From assembly GCA_963925495.1 (NCBI GenBank), contig CAWUST010000045.1, positions 1 to 37,116 of the forward strand: a stretch of 37,116 nt of DNA. The letters are read 5' to 3'. The notes under the pieces are model-generated. The model saw nothing but the letters and a program-made list of their open reading frames with translations, ran no database searches and was not told where the DNA came from. The translations under genes and the position numbers were made by a program. Each line of letters begins with the position of its first letter. Position 1 is the first letter of the stretch. Of the stretch, positions 14,622 through 23,226 are shown one piece after another. The stretch is from UBA2108 sp963925495 (GTDB lineage: Bacteria; Bacteroidota; Bacteroidia; Flavobacteriales_G; Salibacteraceae).

Positions 14622-16085
14622 ATGACAGAGTCAGGGACAAGAGTTGCTAATTACAGTAAGACATTAGATGAGCACCTTGAAAAGGAAAAAGCTGCAATTG
14701 AATTAATTGCGGCAGTTGGTACCCTTATGTATGAAAAACAAGTTGAATTGGTATTGTTCCGAAATCATTTACTCGATCATAGTTCTTCAGAAATTTTAAG
14801 ACTACACAAATACGCTGGAAAAGTAGTTGAAAAACCCATTAAAGTTATTCATTCTGCCCGCCTTGCAAAATTGCTTTGTGGAATGGATTTGGCTCCAGCA
14901 AAAATTGACATTGGAAAATTAAGCTATGAGTATGGCCAAGAGATGGCAAATTATACTTCTAAAGAAGAGTTTCTAAAAGCAAAATTGGGTAAAATAATTT
15001 CTTCTGACGGAAATCAAATTGCACCAGTTGATGTCGTATTGTATGGTTTTGGTAGAATTGGACGTTTGGCTGCTCGTGAGTTAGTTAAACAAGCGGGAAA
15101 AGGACAACAGCTTAGACTTAGAGCAATTGTTACTCGATCTGTAACGGATGCACAAATACTAAAACGTGCTGCACTTCTTCAAAATGATTCAGTTCACGGA
15201 CCTTTTGAAGGAACTGTAGATGTGGACTTAGAAAACAAATGTATTGTTCTTAACGGACAACAAATTCATATCATAGAAGCAAAACAACCTGAAGATCCAG
15301 ATTATACTCAATATGGAATTAATAAATGTTTATTGATTGATAACACAGGAGTTTTTGCGGATCGAGAATCACTTTCAAGACACCTAAAAGCTAAAGGAGT
15401 GCATAAGGTATTATTGACTGCTCCCGGAAAAGAAATCCCAAACATTGTTTATGCTATCAATCAAGGCACTGTAGATTTAGATCAAGAAACAATCTACTCA
15501 GCTGCCTCATGTACAACGAATGCAATTAGCCCAATTTTAAAAGTTATTCAAGATAAATTAGGAGTTGAAAAAGGACACATAGAAACGGTTCATGCTTACA
15601 CAAATGATCAAAACTTGTTGGATAATATGCATAAGAAACCACGTCGTGGTCGTTCTGCTGCTATTAACATGGTTATTACTTCTACCGGAGCTGGTAAGGC
15701 GGTAACGAAAGTTATTCCAAGTTTCCAAAATAAACTTACTGCAAATGCAGTTCGTGTTCCTACACCAAACGGTTCTTTGGCAATATTGAGTCTATCGATT
15801 GATAAAAAAACTAGTCGAGATGAAGTAAATGCTTTAATTAAAAATGCAGCACTTGAAGGCAATTTGGTAAATCAAATTTTCTTTTCTATGGACGAAGAAA
15901 TGGTTTCTAACGACATAATTGGAAATTCTTGTTGTTCAGTATTCGATTCACCTGCCACTATTGTAAGCAATGATGGAAAAAACATTATTCTATATGTTTG
16001 GTATGACAACGAATTTGGATATACCAAACAAGTAATTCGCTTGGCAAAGTATATTGCTAAAGTTAGAAGGTTGCATTATTATTAA
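14622..16085 (+). CDS. gap: Long-form glyceraldehyde-3-phosphate dehydrogenase
   Basis: 487 residues against ~335 for the classical enzyme. Residues 1-~136 are an extra N-terminal helical region (ALEKEKAAIELIAAV-type, then ...YEYGQEMANYTSKEE). The Rossmann domain starts at VDVVLYGFGRIGR (GFGRIGR 142-148). The catalytic site is intact: Cys297 in SAASCTTNA and His324 in TVHAYTNDQ; the substrate loop GRSAAINMVITSTGAGKAV and the C-terminal WYDNEFGYTKQV are present. After the second beta strand the usual NAD-selecting Asp is not evident (RAIVTRSVTDA), which hints at relaxed or NADP preference and a gluconeogenic role. This is inference. Long GAPDHs of this length are known in Bacteroidota. It is monocistronic with no clear promoter; a weak hairpin (16108-16132) followed by a T-run lies after the stop. 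Confidence 0.94.
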   Translation: MTESGTRVANYSKTLDEHLEKEKAAIELIAAVGTLMYEKQVELVLFRNHLLDHSSSEILRLHKYAGKVVEKPIKVIHSARLAKLLCGMDLAPAKIDIGKLSYEYGQEMANYTSKEEFLKAKLGKIISSDGNQIAPVDVVLYGFGRIGRLAARELVKQAGKGQQLRLRAIVTRSVTDAQILKRAALLQNDSVHGPFEGTVDVDLENKCIVLNGQQIHIIEAKQPEDPDYTQYGINKCLLIDNTGVFADRESLSRHLKAKGVHKVLLTAPGKEIPNIVYAINQGTVDLDQETIYSAASCTTNAISPILKVIQDKLGVEKGHIETVHAYTNDQNLLDNMHKKPRRGRSAAINMVITSTGAGKAVTKVIPSFQNKLTANAVRVPTPNGSLAILSLSIDKKTSRDEVNALIKNAALEGNLVNQIFFSMDEEMVSNDIIGNSCCSVFDSPATIVSNDGKNIILYVWYDNEFGYTKQVIRLAKYIAKVRRLHYY

Positions 16086-16142
16086 CTAGAAATTATATTT
16101 TAAATAGACCCGCTTTGTGTAAACTCAGACGGTTTTTTTTTG

Positions 16143-16164
16143 CTGTATTTTTTTTTTAATACAG
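16143..16164. repeat. Small perfect hairpin between gap and the M1 peptidase
   Basis: CTGTATT (16143-16149), eight T residues, AATACAG (16158-16164), just behind the T-run at 16132-16141 that ends the gap gene. It could contribute to termination between the convergent genes. Confidence 0.4.
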
Positions 16165-16339
16165 AGGCATAATGAATTTATTTTAGCGTTTCAGTGAGAC
16201 AGTAGAATCTCAATATTCTGAAATAAATATAAATCCGATGGTTATCGGTTAACTGGAATTAGAATCGAATACAGATTAATCTCAATTATCATTAATCAAT
16301 ACCCTTAAAAAAACAAAAAACTAATCCTTAACCTATCTC

Positions 16340-18649
16340 CTACTCCTTTTTACCCATACTAGCTTTTTGCATAGGATTCTGTCCTATTTTATTTCCAGCA
16401 GATTTATATACCTGAAACTTAGTAGGTAGAAGCACTCTAGGCCAATAGTTGTTATTTACCTCTACATCTGCGGTTTCTAAAAATGGGTCTATTTCTATTC
16501 CTTTTACTTCTTTTTCGAAATAGAATACCTTGGTTACTTCTTCACTATTCATTTTCCAAATTTCTGCAGGAATCCGAACTACTTTTTTACTGTTATCCGT
16601 AAAAGTAAATTCTAAAATTATTGGCATAACTAAACCTCCAATAGATTTAAATTTAACTTGATAAAAGTTCATTCCATTACCTAATAATTCCCTCTCTTTT
16701 TCTTTCAATTTAGCCATTCGCTTTTCATAGCTTTCTTCATCCATGGTGGTTACCGTATATTTATAATCACCATCGTAAAAGTCCTCTAATTCAGGTTTTT
16801 GCTTTATTAAAAAATTAATGCTTGTATCGTTTCTTATTTGTCCAATAAAATCTCTTTTCGTATCTGCTTGTTCTTTGCTAAACTTTTTTTCTTTAGTAGG
16901 GTCCATTGTGTTTATTTGAAACCATTTTACCTCTTCTAAACTAATATCCACGTGGTCAGTAGTATAAAACCAACCTCTCCAAAACCAATCTAAATCAACC
17001 CCACTAGCATCTTCCATTGTTCTAAAAAAATCGGCTGGGCTTGGATGTTTAAATTTCCAACGATTACAATATTCTTTAAAAGCATAATCGAATAATTCCC
17101 GACCCATTACCGTTTCTCGTAAAATATTAAGAGCAGTAGCAGGTTTGCCATAAGCGTTGTTCCCAAATTGATAAATACTTTCTGAGTTTGTCATTATAGG
17201 AGAGATTCTGCTTTTATCGCCTTTCATGTAAGGTACTATTTTGGCAGCAGGGCCTCGTCTATGCGGGTAATGTGCGCTCCATTCACTTTGAGTTAAGTAT
17301 TGCACAAAAGTGTTTAGCCCTTCATCCATCCATGTCCATTGTCTTTCGTCACTATTTACAATCATTGGAAAAAAGTTGTGACCTACTTCGTGTGTTATCA
17401 CTCCAATCATACCGTATTTAGTTCCCTCACTATAGGTGCCATCTTTTTCTGGACGTCCTCCATTAAAACAAATCATTGGGTATTCCATACCAATGCTATT
17501 TGCATGAATGCTCCAAGCTACTGGATAAGGATAGTCGAAAGTATATTTACTGTAGGTTCTAATCGTGTGTGCTATTACTTCGGTACTATAATGCTCCCAT
17601 AAAGGATTTCCTTCTTTTGGGTACATACTCATACACATTACAGTTTTGTCGTTTAGTTTAACACCAATAGCATCCCAAATAAACTTACGACTGCTTGCAA
17701 ATCCAAAATCACGAACATTTGTTGCTTTAAACGTCCATGTTTTTGTTCCTGTTTTTTTCTCTTTTTCAGCTGCAAGAGCCTCATCCGGAGTAACAATCAT
17801 TACTGGTTTGTCCGATGTTTTTGCTTTGTTTAATCTACTTCTTTGTTCTGTTGTAAGAACTGAGGAAGCATTTTGTAATTCCCCTGTAGCAGCAACTTGG
17901 TGATCTTCGGGAACGGTCAGATTTACTTCATAATTCCCAAATGGTAAGGTAAACTCTCCTCGTCCCAAAAACTGCTTGTTTTGCCAGCCATCTACTTCAT
18001 TATAAACACACATTCTAGGAAAAAACTGAGCAATGGTATACAAGTAATTATCTTCTTCTTCAAAAAATTCGTAGCCGCTTCTTCCGCCTATTTCCATTCT
18101 GTTATTAATATTATACCACCACTTTATTTTAAATAAAACTTTAGAACCTGGTTTAAGTGTTTCTGGCAAATCAATTCGCATCATTGTTTTATTAATTGTG
18201 TAAGACAACTCTTTTCCAGAACCATCGTTTACTTTTTCAATTTTAAAACCACCATCAAAATCACTCATCATTCTATCCATGGTGCGGAACGAAGTTTTTC
18301 GATTTATAGCTTGAGTACTAATTAACTTGGTTTCACTGTCTTTTGCTCTCACATTTTGATCGAGCTGTAACCACAAGTATGTCAAAGGATCTTTAGAGTT
18401 ATTGGTGTACGTAATGGTTTCTTCACCGCGTAAAATTTGTTTTGCATCGTCCAACTCAATATTCATTTTGTAATCGGCTTGTTGCTGATAATACCATGGA
18501 CCGGGTGCTCCAGATGCAGTTCTATAAGCATTAGGAGTTGGTAATTCTTGGTATAACTGTCTGAATTTATTGGTATTAGTATTGTTTTGAGAAAAGCAGA
18601 AACTTGCTGAAAATACAAGTAAAACAAGAAATTTAATTTTTATTATCAT
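16340..18649 (-). CDS. M1-family zinc metallopeptidase, secreted
   Basis: 769 residues from ATG 18649. This start gives a clean signal peptide (MIIKIKFLVLLVFSASFCFS). The alternative ATG at 18691 adds 14 residues and lies upstream of the -7 box at 18671-18678. An N-terminal beta domain resembles the aminopeptidase N lobe. The substrate-binding motif is GMEYPMI (GxMEN equivalent), and the zinc site is HEVGH 420-424 with the third ligand Glu443 in WMDEGLNTF, matching HExxH-x18-E. It should trim peptides from the N-terminus in the periplasm or at the cell surface. No T9SS sorting domain is seen at the end. It is divergent from the DUF6702 gene, a pairing common in the phylum. Confidence 0.93.
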   Translation of the reverse strand: MIIKIKFLVLLVFSASFCFSQNNTNTNKFRQLYQELPTPNAYRTASGAPGPWYYQQQADYKMNIELDDAKQILRGEETITYTNNSKDPLTYLWLQLDQNVRAKDSETKLISTQAINRKTSFRTMDRMMSDFDGGFKIEKVNDGSGKELSYTINKTMMRIDLPETLKPGSKVLFKIKWWYNINNRMEIGGRSGYEFFEEEDNYLYTIAQFFPRMCVYNEVDGWQNKQFLGRGEFTLPFGNYEVNLTVPEDHQVAATGELQNASSVLTTEQRSRLNKAKTSDKPVMIVTPDEALAAEKEKKTGTKTWTFKATNVRDFGFASSRKFIWDAIGVKLNDKTVMCMSMYPKEGNPLWEHYSTEVIAHTIRTYSKYTFDYPYPVAWSIHANSIGMEYPMICFNGGRPEKDGTYSEGTKYGMIGVITHEVGHNFFPMIVNSDERQWTWMDEGLNTFVQYLTQSEWSAHYPHRRGPAAKIVPYMKGDKSRISPIMTNSESIYQFGNNAYGKPATALNILRETVMGRELFDYAFKEYCNRWKFKHPSPADFFRTMEDASGVDLDWFWRGWFYTTDHVDISLEEVKWFQINTMDPTKEKKFSKEQADTKRDFIGQIRNDTSINFLIKQKPELEDFYDGDYKYTVTTMDEESYEKRMAKLKEKERELLGNGMNFYQVKFKSIGGLVMPIILEFTFTDNSKKVVRIPAEIWKMNSEEVTKVFYFEKEVKGIEIDPFLETADVEVNNNYWPRVLLPTKFQVYKSAGNKIGQNPMQKASMGKKE

Positions 18650-18670
18650 AGGAGTTTGCGAATTAATGGG

Positions 18671-18678
18671 CGAAAGTA
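18671..18678 (-). promoter_or_regulatory. -7 box of the M1 peptidase promoter
   Basis: TACTTTCG on the minus strand, one mismatch from TAnnTTTG, 21 bases before the ATG at 18649. It supports this start over the ATG at 18691. A convincing -33 box was not found. Confidence 0.4.
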
Positions 18679-18808
18679 ATACTACCTTCAAAATTAACAG
18701 GGTAAAATTTTGATAGATGGTAATTTTTAAGCACCGAGGTTAATTAATGAAGACTTCGTGCAAAGTATATTTCATTAAATATTCTGATTTTTCCTCTACC
18801 TTCGTTTT

Positions 18809-19303
18809 ATGAAAATCATTCTAATATTCATTTTGTTTTCCCTTACATCTCTTCCTTCCCCTCACCCACTTCATGTTTCTATAATGCAAATGGACCACAA
18901 TGAAGAAACTAATACTTTGGAGATAACATTAAAAGCATTTGTTGATGATTTTGAATTGGGATTGAAGGATTATTCACACACAAAAGTGTTTTTGAACGAT
19001 AATGAAGGAAACGACTCTATCGATGTTATTATGGAAAAGTTCGTGCGTCAAATGACAAGTTATAAGATAAACGGTAAGACTACCGAACTTAAATGGATAG
19101 GTTGGGAATTAGAAAAGGATGAAGTGTTTATTTATTACGAAATGGCTCTTGCAAAAAAAGTAAAATCCATAAGCGTCCAAAATGATTTGCTCATGAATGA
19201 ATATCTCGACCAAGTAAACATTGTTCATTTAAAGTACATGGGTAAAAACAAAAGTTTTTTACTGGAAGAAAAAAAGTCTGAAAAGGATTTTGAATTTGAA
19301 TAA
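18809..19303 (+). CDS. DUF6702-family exported protein
   Basis: 164 residues. A signal peptide (MKIILIFILFSLTSLPSP) is followed by HPLHVSIMQMDHNEETNTLE, the typical start of the DUF6702 family (H-P-H-V-S plus an acidic beta strand). The next blocks, TLKAFVDDFELGL and ELKWIGWELEKDEVFIYYEM, are conserved in the family. Its function is unknown. The gene is divergent from the M1 peptidase with 160 bases between the start codons, and -7-like TACCTTCG lies at 18797-18804, only 4 bases before the ATG, so the leader must be very short or absent. Confidence 0.85.
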   Translation: MKIILIFILFSLTSLPSPHPLHVSIMQMDHNEETNTLEITLKAFVDDFELGLKDYSHTKVFLNDNEGNDSIDVIMEKFVRQMTSYKINGKTTELKWIGWELEKDEVFIYYEMALAKKVKSISVQNDLLMNEYLDQVNIVHLKYMGKNKSFLLEEKKSEKDFEFE

Positions 19304-19345
19304 GGTTTATCAAGCAAGGTTGGCGTGAAAGTTTTTTATTCCTAA

Positions 19346-19873
19346 CTAAAACTCAATAAATTCTTCACAATTGGTTTTCAAAAAAGCCAAAGTATTTTCG
19401 TCATTTACCAATCCTAATTTCTCATCTATCAAAGTATGACATTGAGCAAATGCTGGCTTAACAGGTGAGACGGTTATTCTCAAATAATTAAGTATTCCCG
19501 TAAAGTGCTCTAAACCACGAATATTACCTGCCCTACCAGCTGAGATTCCAATTAATAGAGCTTTTTTATTATGAATTCTGCTCGGCGAAAAACTATCAAT
19601 AAAGGATTTTACAGCACCCGGAAAACTTCCGTTGTATTCAGGTAGAATAAAAATGAATTTATCTGCGTCTGTTATATGATTATCTTGAATTTGTAAAAGG
19701 CGCTCATTGTGTACCCCAAAAACTTCATTATTAAATATAAAATCATCAGGTAAATCATTAAGGTTTAACACCTTATTATCTATTTTTGATTCGTTTAACA
19801 ACTCACAAATCGATTTTGCAAACACAGAACTAATACTATTTTTTCTATTCGTACTACTAATAACTGAAATCAT
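19346..19873 (-). CDS. NAD(P)H-dependent FMN reductase
   Basis: 175 residues, flavodoxin-like. The phosphate-binding start is ISSTNRKNSIS. The family hallmark LPEYNGSFPGAVKSFID binds FMN, and GISAGRAGNIRGLEHFTGIL follows. It should reduce flavin or quinones, in the cytoplasm. It is convergent with DUF6702 (43 bases) and divergent from parA. Confidence 0.93.
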   Translation of the reverse strand: MISVISSTNRKNSISSVFAKSICELLNESKIDNKVLNLNDLPDDFIFNNEVFGVHNERLLQIQDNHITDADKFIFILPEYNGSFPGAVKSFIDSFSPSRIHNKKALLIGISAGRAGNIRGLEHFTGILNYLRITVSPVKPAFAQCHTLIDEKLGLVNDENTLAFLKTNCEEFIEF

Positions 19874-20095
19874 AATCTTATCGTAATTAAGTGCGTGTCA
19901 CCTATATTAACACTACTCTGTTTAAAGCTTGTTTATAAATGGAAATGTACCCCTTAAAGCCGCTATGCAAAAAAAGTACTTTTAACCTTTACAAATCAAG
20001 TGTAATTTATTGTTTTGGCAAGTTAATTCAAGATTTTAATTGCCAGTTCTTTAAAGGTTGATTTACCACACAGTTTGTAATATATTATTAACAGA

Positions 20096-20911
20096 ATGGG
20101 AAAAATTATTGCAATAGCAAACCAAAAAGGGGGCGTTGGTAAAACAACTACCTCCATAAACCTAGCGGCTAGTTTAGGTGCCTTAGAAAAATCGGTTTTA
20201 GTAATTGATGCCGATCCACAAGCAAACGCAACATCTGGCTTTGGTTTCGATCCAAATAATATTAAAACCAGTATTTACGAATGCATTATAAATAATGTAA
20301 ATCCTGCCGATGTAATTTTACACACTGACAGTCCCAATGTAGATATTCTTCCAGGCCATATCGATTTAGTTGGTGCTGAAATAGAAATGATAAATCTTCC
20401 TAATCGTGAAAAAATGATGCGGATGGCCATTCGACCACTTGCCGAGCATTATGATTTTATATTAATCGATTGTAGTCCATCCTTAGGATTAGTTACCGTA
20501 AATTCTCTTACGGCTGCCGATTCTGTAATTATTCCTGTACAATGTGAGTATTTTGCGCTAGAAGGATTAGGCAAATTGCTAAATACCATAAAAATTGTTC
20601 AGAATCTACTCAACAAAGATTTGGACATTGAAGGTATGCTATTAACCATGTACGATCAGCGTTTGCGTTTGGCAAATCAAGTTGTTGAAGAAGTGAAGAC
20701 GCATTTTCAACAATTAGTTTTTGACACCATTATTTTTAGAAACACAAAATTGGGGGAAGCTCCTAGTCATGGTGAATCTGCAATAATGTTTGATGCTACC
20801 TGTAAAGGTGCTGTCAACTATTTAAACTTGGCACGAGAAATATTACAAAAAAACAACCTTACCCGTCTTTCAAACGAAGAAAAGATTATTCACGTAGAGA
20901 ATGGTGAATAA
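20096..20911 (+). CDS. parA: Chromosome-partitioning ATPase ParA (Soj)
   Basis: 271 residues. Deviant Walker A KGGVGKTTT (Lys11-Thr19) with the signature Lys, then DADPQANAT, LIDCSPSLGL (Walker B) and PVQCEYFALEGL. It binds DNA with ATP and moves ParB-bound origins. No N-terminal DNA-binding helix-turn-helix domain is present, so it is the chromosomal Soj type rather than a plasmid ParA. It overlaps parB by 11 bases. Confidence 0.97.
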   Translation: MGKIIAIANQKGGVGKTTTSINLAASLGALEKSVLVIDADPQANATSGFGFDPNNIKTSIYECIINNVNPADVILHTDSPNVDILPGHIDLVGAEIEMINLPNREKMMRMAIRPLAEHYDFILIDCSPSLGLVTVNSLTAADSVIIPVQCEYFALEGLGKLLNTIKIVQNLLNKDLDIEGMLLTMYDQRLRLANQVVEEVKTHFQQLVFDTIIFRNTKLGEAPSHGESAIMFDATCKGAVNYLNLAREILQKNNLTRLSNEEKIIHVENGE

Positions 20912-21803
20912 AAAAAGAGCTCTAGGACGTGGTTTAAGTGCTTTACTTGAAAGCGCCGATACTGATATTACAAGTACTTATAAATCTTCTTACTCCGAAT
21001 CCAAAGTAGCTGGTTCGATTTCTAATGTTTTAGTAAACCAGATCGTTGAAAATCCTTTTCAACCACGGAGCATGTTTACTAAAGAAGCACTAGAAGAATT
21101 AGGAGAATCTATAAAAATTCATGGTTTAATTCAGCCGATAACGGTTAGAAAACTAGGAAACGATGAGTTTCAAATAATATCGGGCGAAAGAAGATGGCGT
21201 GCAGCTAAATTAGTTGGGTTAACTCAAATTCCAGCTTACATTCGAATAGCAAACGATCAATCCATGCTAGAAATGGCGTTGATTGAAAATATTCAGCGTG
21301 AAAATTTAGATGCAATTGAGATTGCCTTGAGTTATAAACGACTAATTTCTGAATGTAATTTAAGCCAAGAGAACATGGCTGACCGAGTGGGCAAAAAACG
21401 AAGTACGGTCACTAATTATTTACGTTTATTAAACCTTCCAGATCTTATTCAATTGGGATTAAGAGAAAAAAAGATTTCTATGGGCCATGCACGTGCCCTG
21501 CTCGCTGTTGACGATAAAGATTTACAAATTCTGATTTTCGAAAAAATTATTGAAGAAAAACTTTCAGTTCGTAGAGTTGAAGATTTAATAAGGTTCAATT
21601 CTGATGAAAGCCCCAAAGAAGTAATTAAAAAAGAAGCAGCTCAAGTATCCAATGAAGAAAAAGGGATGGCTAAGGATATGGGCATGGTTTACGGAAGCCG
21701 AGTTAGCATAAGCAAAGCGGATAACGGGAAGGGTAAATTGGTTTTTCATTTTGACAACGATCAAGATTTGAAAAGTCTCATTAAGAAATTAAAACAAGTT
21801 TAG
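20901..21803 (+). CDS. parB: Chromosome-partitioning protein ParB (Spo0J)
   Basis: 300 residues. A basic start, KKRALGRGLSALLE, carries the ParA-stimulating motif. The NTP-binding core holds QIVENPFQPRSMFTKEALEE and the CTP-site motif ISGERRWRAAKLV; ENIQRENLDAIEIA and the helix-turn-helix SQENMADRVGKKRSTVTNYL that reads parS follow. A C-terminal dimerisation segment ends the protein. The ATG overlaps the end of parA; GTG 20904 is an alternative. No parS palindrome was found nearby (see findings). Confidence 0.97.
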   Translation: MVNKKRALGRGLSALLESADTDITSTYKSSYSESKVAGSISNVLVNQIVENPFQPRSMFTKEALEELGESIKIHGLIQPITVRKLGNDEFQIISGERRWRAAKLVGLTQIPAYIRIANDQSMLEMALIENIQRENLDAIEIALSYKRLISECNLSQENMADRVGKKRSTVTNYLRLLNLPDLIQLGLREKKISMGHARALLAVDDKDLQILIFEKIIEEKLSVRRVEDLIRFNSDESPKEVIKKEAAQVSNEEKGMAKDMGMVYGSRVSISKADNGKGKLVFHFDNDQDLKSLIKKLKQV

Positions 21804-21814
21804 GTTTAGTTCCT

Positions 21815-21845
21815 TTTCGGTAAAGAAGCTATTTACCTACTTTCG
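21815..21845 (+). promoter_or_regulatory. Internal promoter before DUF5683-dapB-lepB-wbqC
   Basis: TTTC at 21815-21818, exactly 19 bases, then TACTTTCG at 21838-21845. Each box has one mismatch from TTTG-N19-TAnnTTTG. It lies between parB and DUF5683 and would give a ~15-base leader before the ATG at 21866. Confidence 0.5.
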
Positions 21846-21865
21846 CCGCGCTTATAGGCTTGACA

Positions 21866-22507
21866 ATGAATATAAAAAAGTCAATATCCTCTACTTTAAT
21901 TGTATTTGCATGTATTGCTAATCTTTTTTCACAAAAAGAGTTACAAGATAGCAGCGCAGCTTTGGTTAAAATAGAAACCATTGCAGCGGATACTGTTCGA
22001 GGCACAATTGCAGATAGTACATTAATGAAAATTCATACCTCTAAAAAGGCAGCATTGTTATCCGCTATAATTCCGGGCGGAGGACAGGTTTATAATAAAA
22101 AATACTGGAAGATCCCTTTGATTTATGGTGCTGGGATCGGACTTGCATACGTATTTAGTGGCAATTATCGGGAATACAATAAATACCGAGATTCGTACAT
22201 TACTAGAATAAGTGTAGAAAAGGATTCGAGTTATGTTGGTCCCGATTATTTTGAAAATATTTCTAACTCCGGACTTCAATCAGAAAGCGAAAGAACACAA
22301 AAGAACTACGAACTTGCCGCAGTAGGAATTGTACTAGTTTATGCCTTGCAAATTGTTGATGCTACTGTAGATGCTCATTTAAAAACATTTGACGTAAGCG
22401 ATGATCTATCCTTAGGGATTCGACCTGCTGTAATTGGAAATCCTTATAGCATGGCTAGAGGAATAGCACCTACATTGGGATTCAGAGTAAATTTGAAATT
22501 TAAATGA
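21866..22507 (+). CDS. DUF5683-family membrane protein
   Basis: 213 residues from ATG 21866; a TTG 6 bases upstream is possible but unneeded. A signal peptide (ISSTLIVFACIANLFS) is followed by the family core SAIIPGGGQVYNKKYWKIPL and a hydrophobic helix, a polar section, and a second helix GIVLVYALQIVDATVDAHL. The C-terminus has outer-membrane-like strands (PTLGFRVNLKF). DUF5683 proteins are found next to parB/dapB throughout the phylum; the function is not established. It overlaps dapB by 4 bases (ATGA), so translation is coupled. Confidence 0.88.
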   Translation: MNIKKSISSTLIVFACIANLFSQKELQDSSAALVKIETIAADTVRGTIADSTLMKIHTSKKAALLSAIIPGGGQVYNKKYWKIPLIYGAGIGLAYVFSGNYREYNKYRDSYITRISVEKDSSYVGPDYFENISNSGLQSESERTQKNYELAAVGIVLVYALQIVDATVDAHLKTFDVSDDLSLGIRPAVIGNPYSMARGIAPTLGFRVNLKFK

Positions 22508-23223
22508 GAATAGCAATTATTGGCTACGGAAAAATGGGCAAGGAAATTGAAAAAATTGCCTTAGAAAGAGGGCATTCAATAAGTGCTAAAATTACTTCTA
22601 ACTCGTCCGATTCTGAAATGGATTCTGTAAAGGAAAGCGACGTAGCTATTGAATTCAGCAACCCAGAAAGCGCGGTTAAAAACATTGAATTTTGCAGTAA
22701 AAACCAAACTCCTTTAGTAGTAGGTACAACTGGCTGGTATTCTGATTTTGATGGTATTAAAGAGAAAATAGAACAGGATAAAAGTGCGCTTTTTTATGCG
22801 ACAAACTTTAGCATGGGAGTCAATATATTTTGGAAAGCAAATGAATATTTGGCTAAAATAATGAACTCGTATCCAGCTTATAATGTGGAAATGGAGGAAA
22901 TTCATCACACCCAAAAATTGGATGCTCCTAGTGGAACTGCGATTACTACCGCAGAAAAAATAATTGAGAATATAGATAGAAAATCGGAATGGCAATTGGA
23001 GCACGAAAATCAAAATGACCAACTCAAAATAATTGCCAAACGAGAACCAAATGTACCCGGTACACATGAAGTTTTTTATAATAGTAAAATTGACAGTATC
23101 TCTATAAAACATGCAGCTCACAGTAGAAAAGGATTTGCTTTGGGTTCTATTTTGGCAGCCGAGTTTATTGTCGATAAAAAAGGGGTTTATAGTATGAACG
23201 ATTTATTAAATTTTTTAAAATAG
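22504..23223 (+). CDS. dapB: 4-hydroxy-tetrahydrodipicolinate reductase
   Basis: 239 residues. It reduces the DapA product with NAD(P)H in lysine/diaminopimelate synthesis. N-terminal nucleotide motif GYGKMGKEI; then VVGTTGWYSDF and ATNFSMGVNIFWK; the catalytic HHTQKLDAPSGTA with the active-site His and Lys. It is shorter than the E. coli enzyme (~273), as in other Bacteroidota. Second gene of the DUF5683 operon, 3 bases before lepB. Confidence 0.95.
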   Translation: MRIAIIGYGKMGKEIEKIALERGHSISAKITSNSSDSEMDSVKESDVAIEFSNPESAVKNIEFCSKNQTPLVVGTTGWYSDFDGIKEKIEQDKSALFYATNFSMGVNIFWKANEYLAKIMNSYPAYNVEMEEIHHTQKLDAPSGTAITTAEKIIENIDRKSEWQLEHENQNDQLKIIAKREPNVPGTHEVFYNSKIDSISIKHAAHSRKGFALGSILAAEFIVDKKGVYSMNDLLNFLK

Positions 23224-23226
23224 AAT

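Noticed and set aside
16108..16140. Terminator after gap
   Set aside because: A T-run is present but the stem is weak and imperfect. Noted in the gap evidence, not called as a feature.
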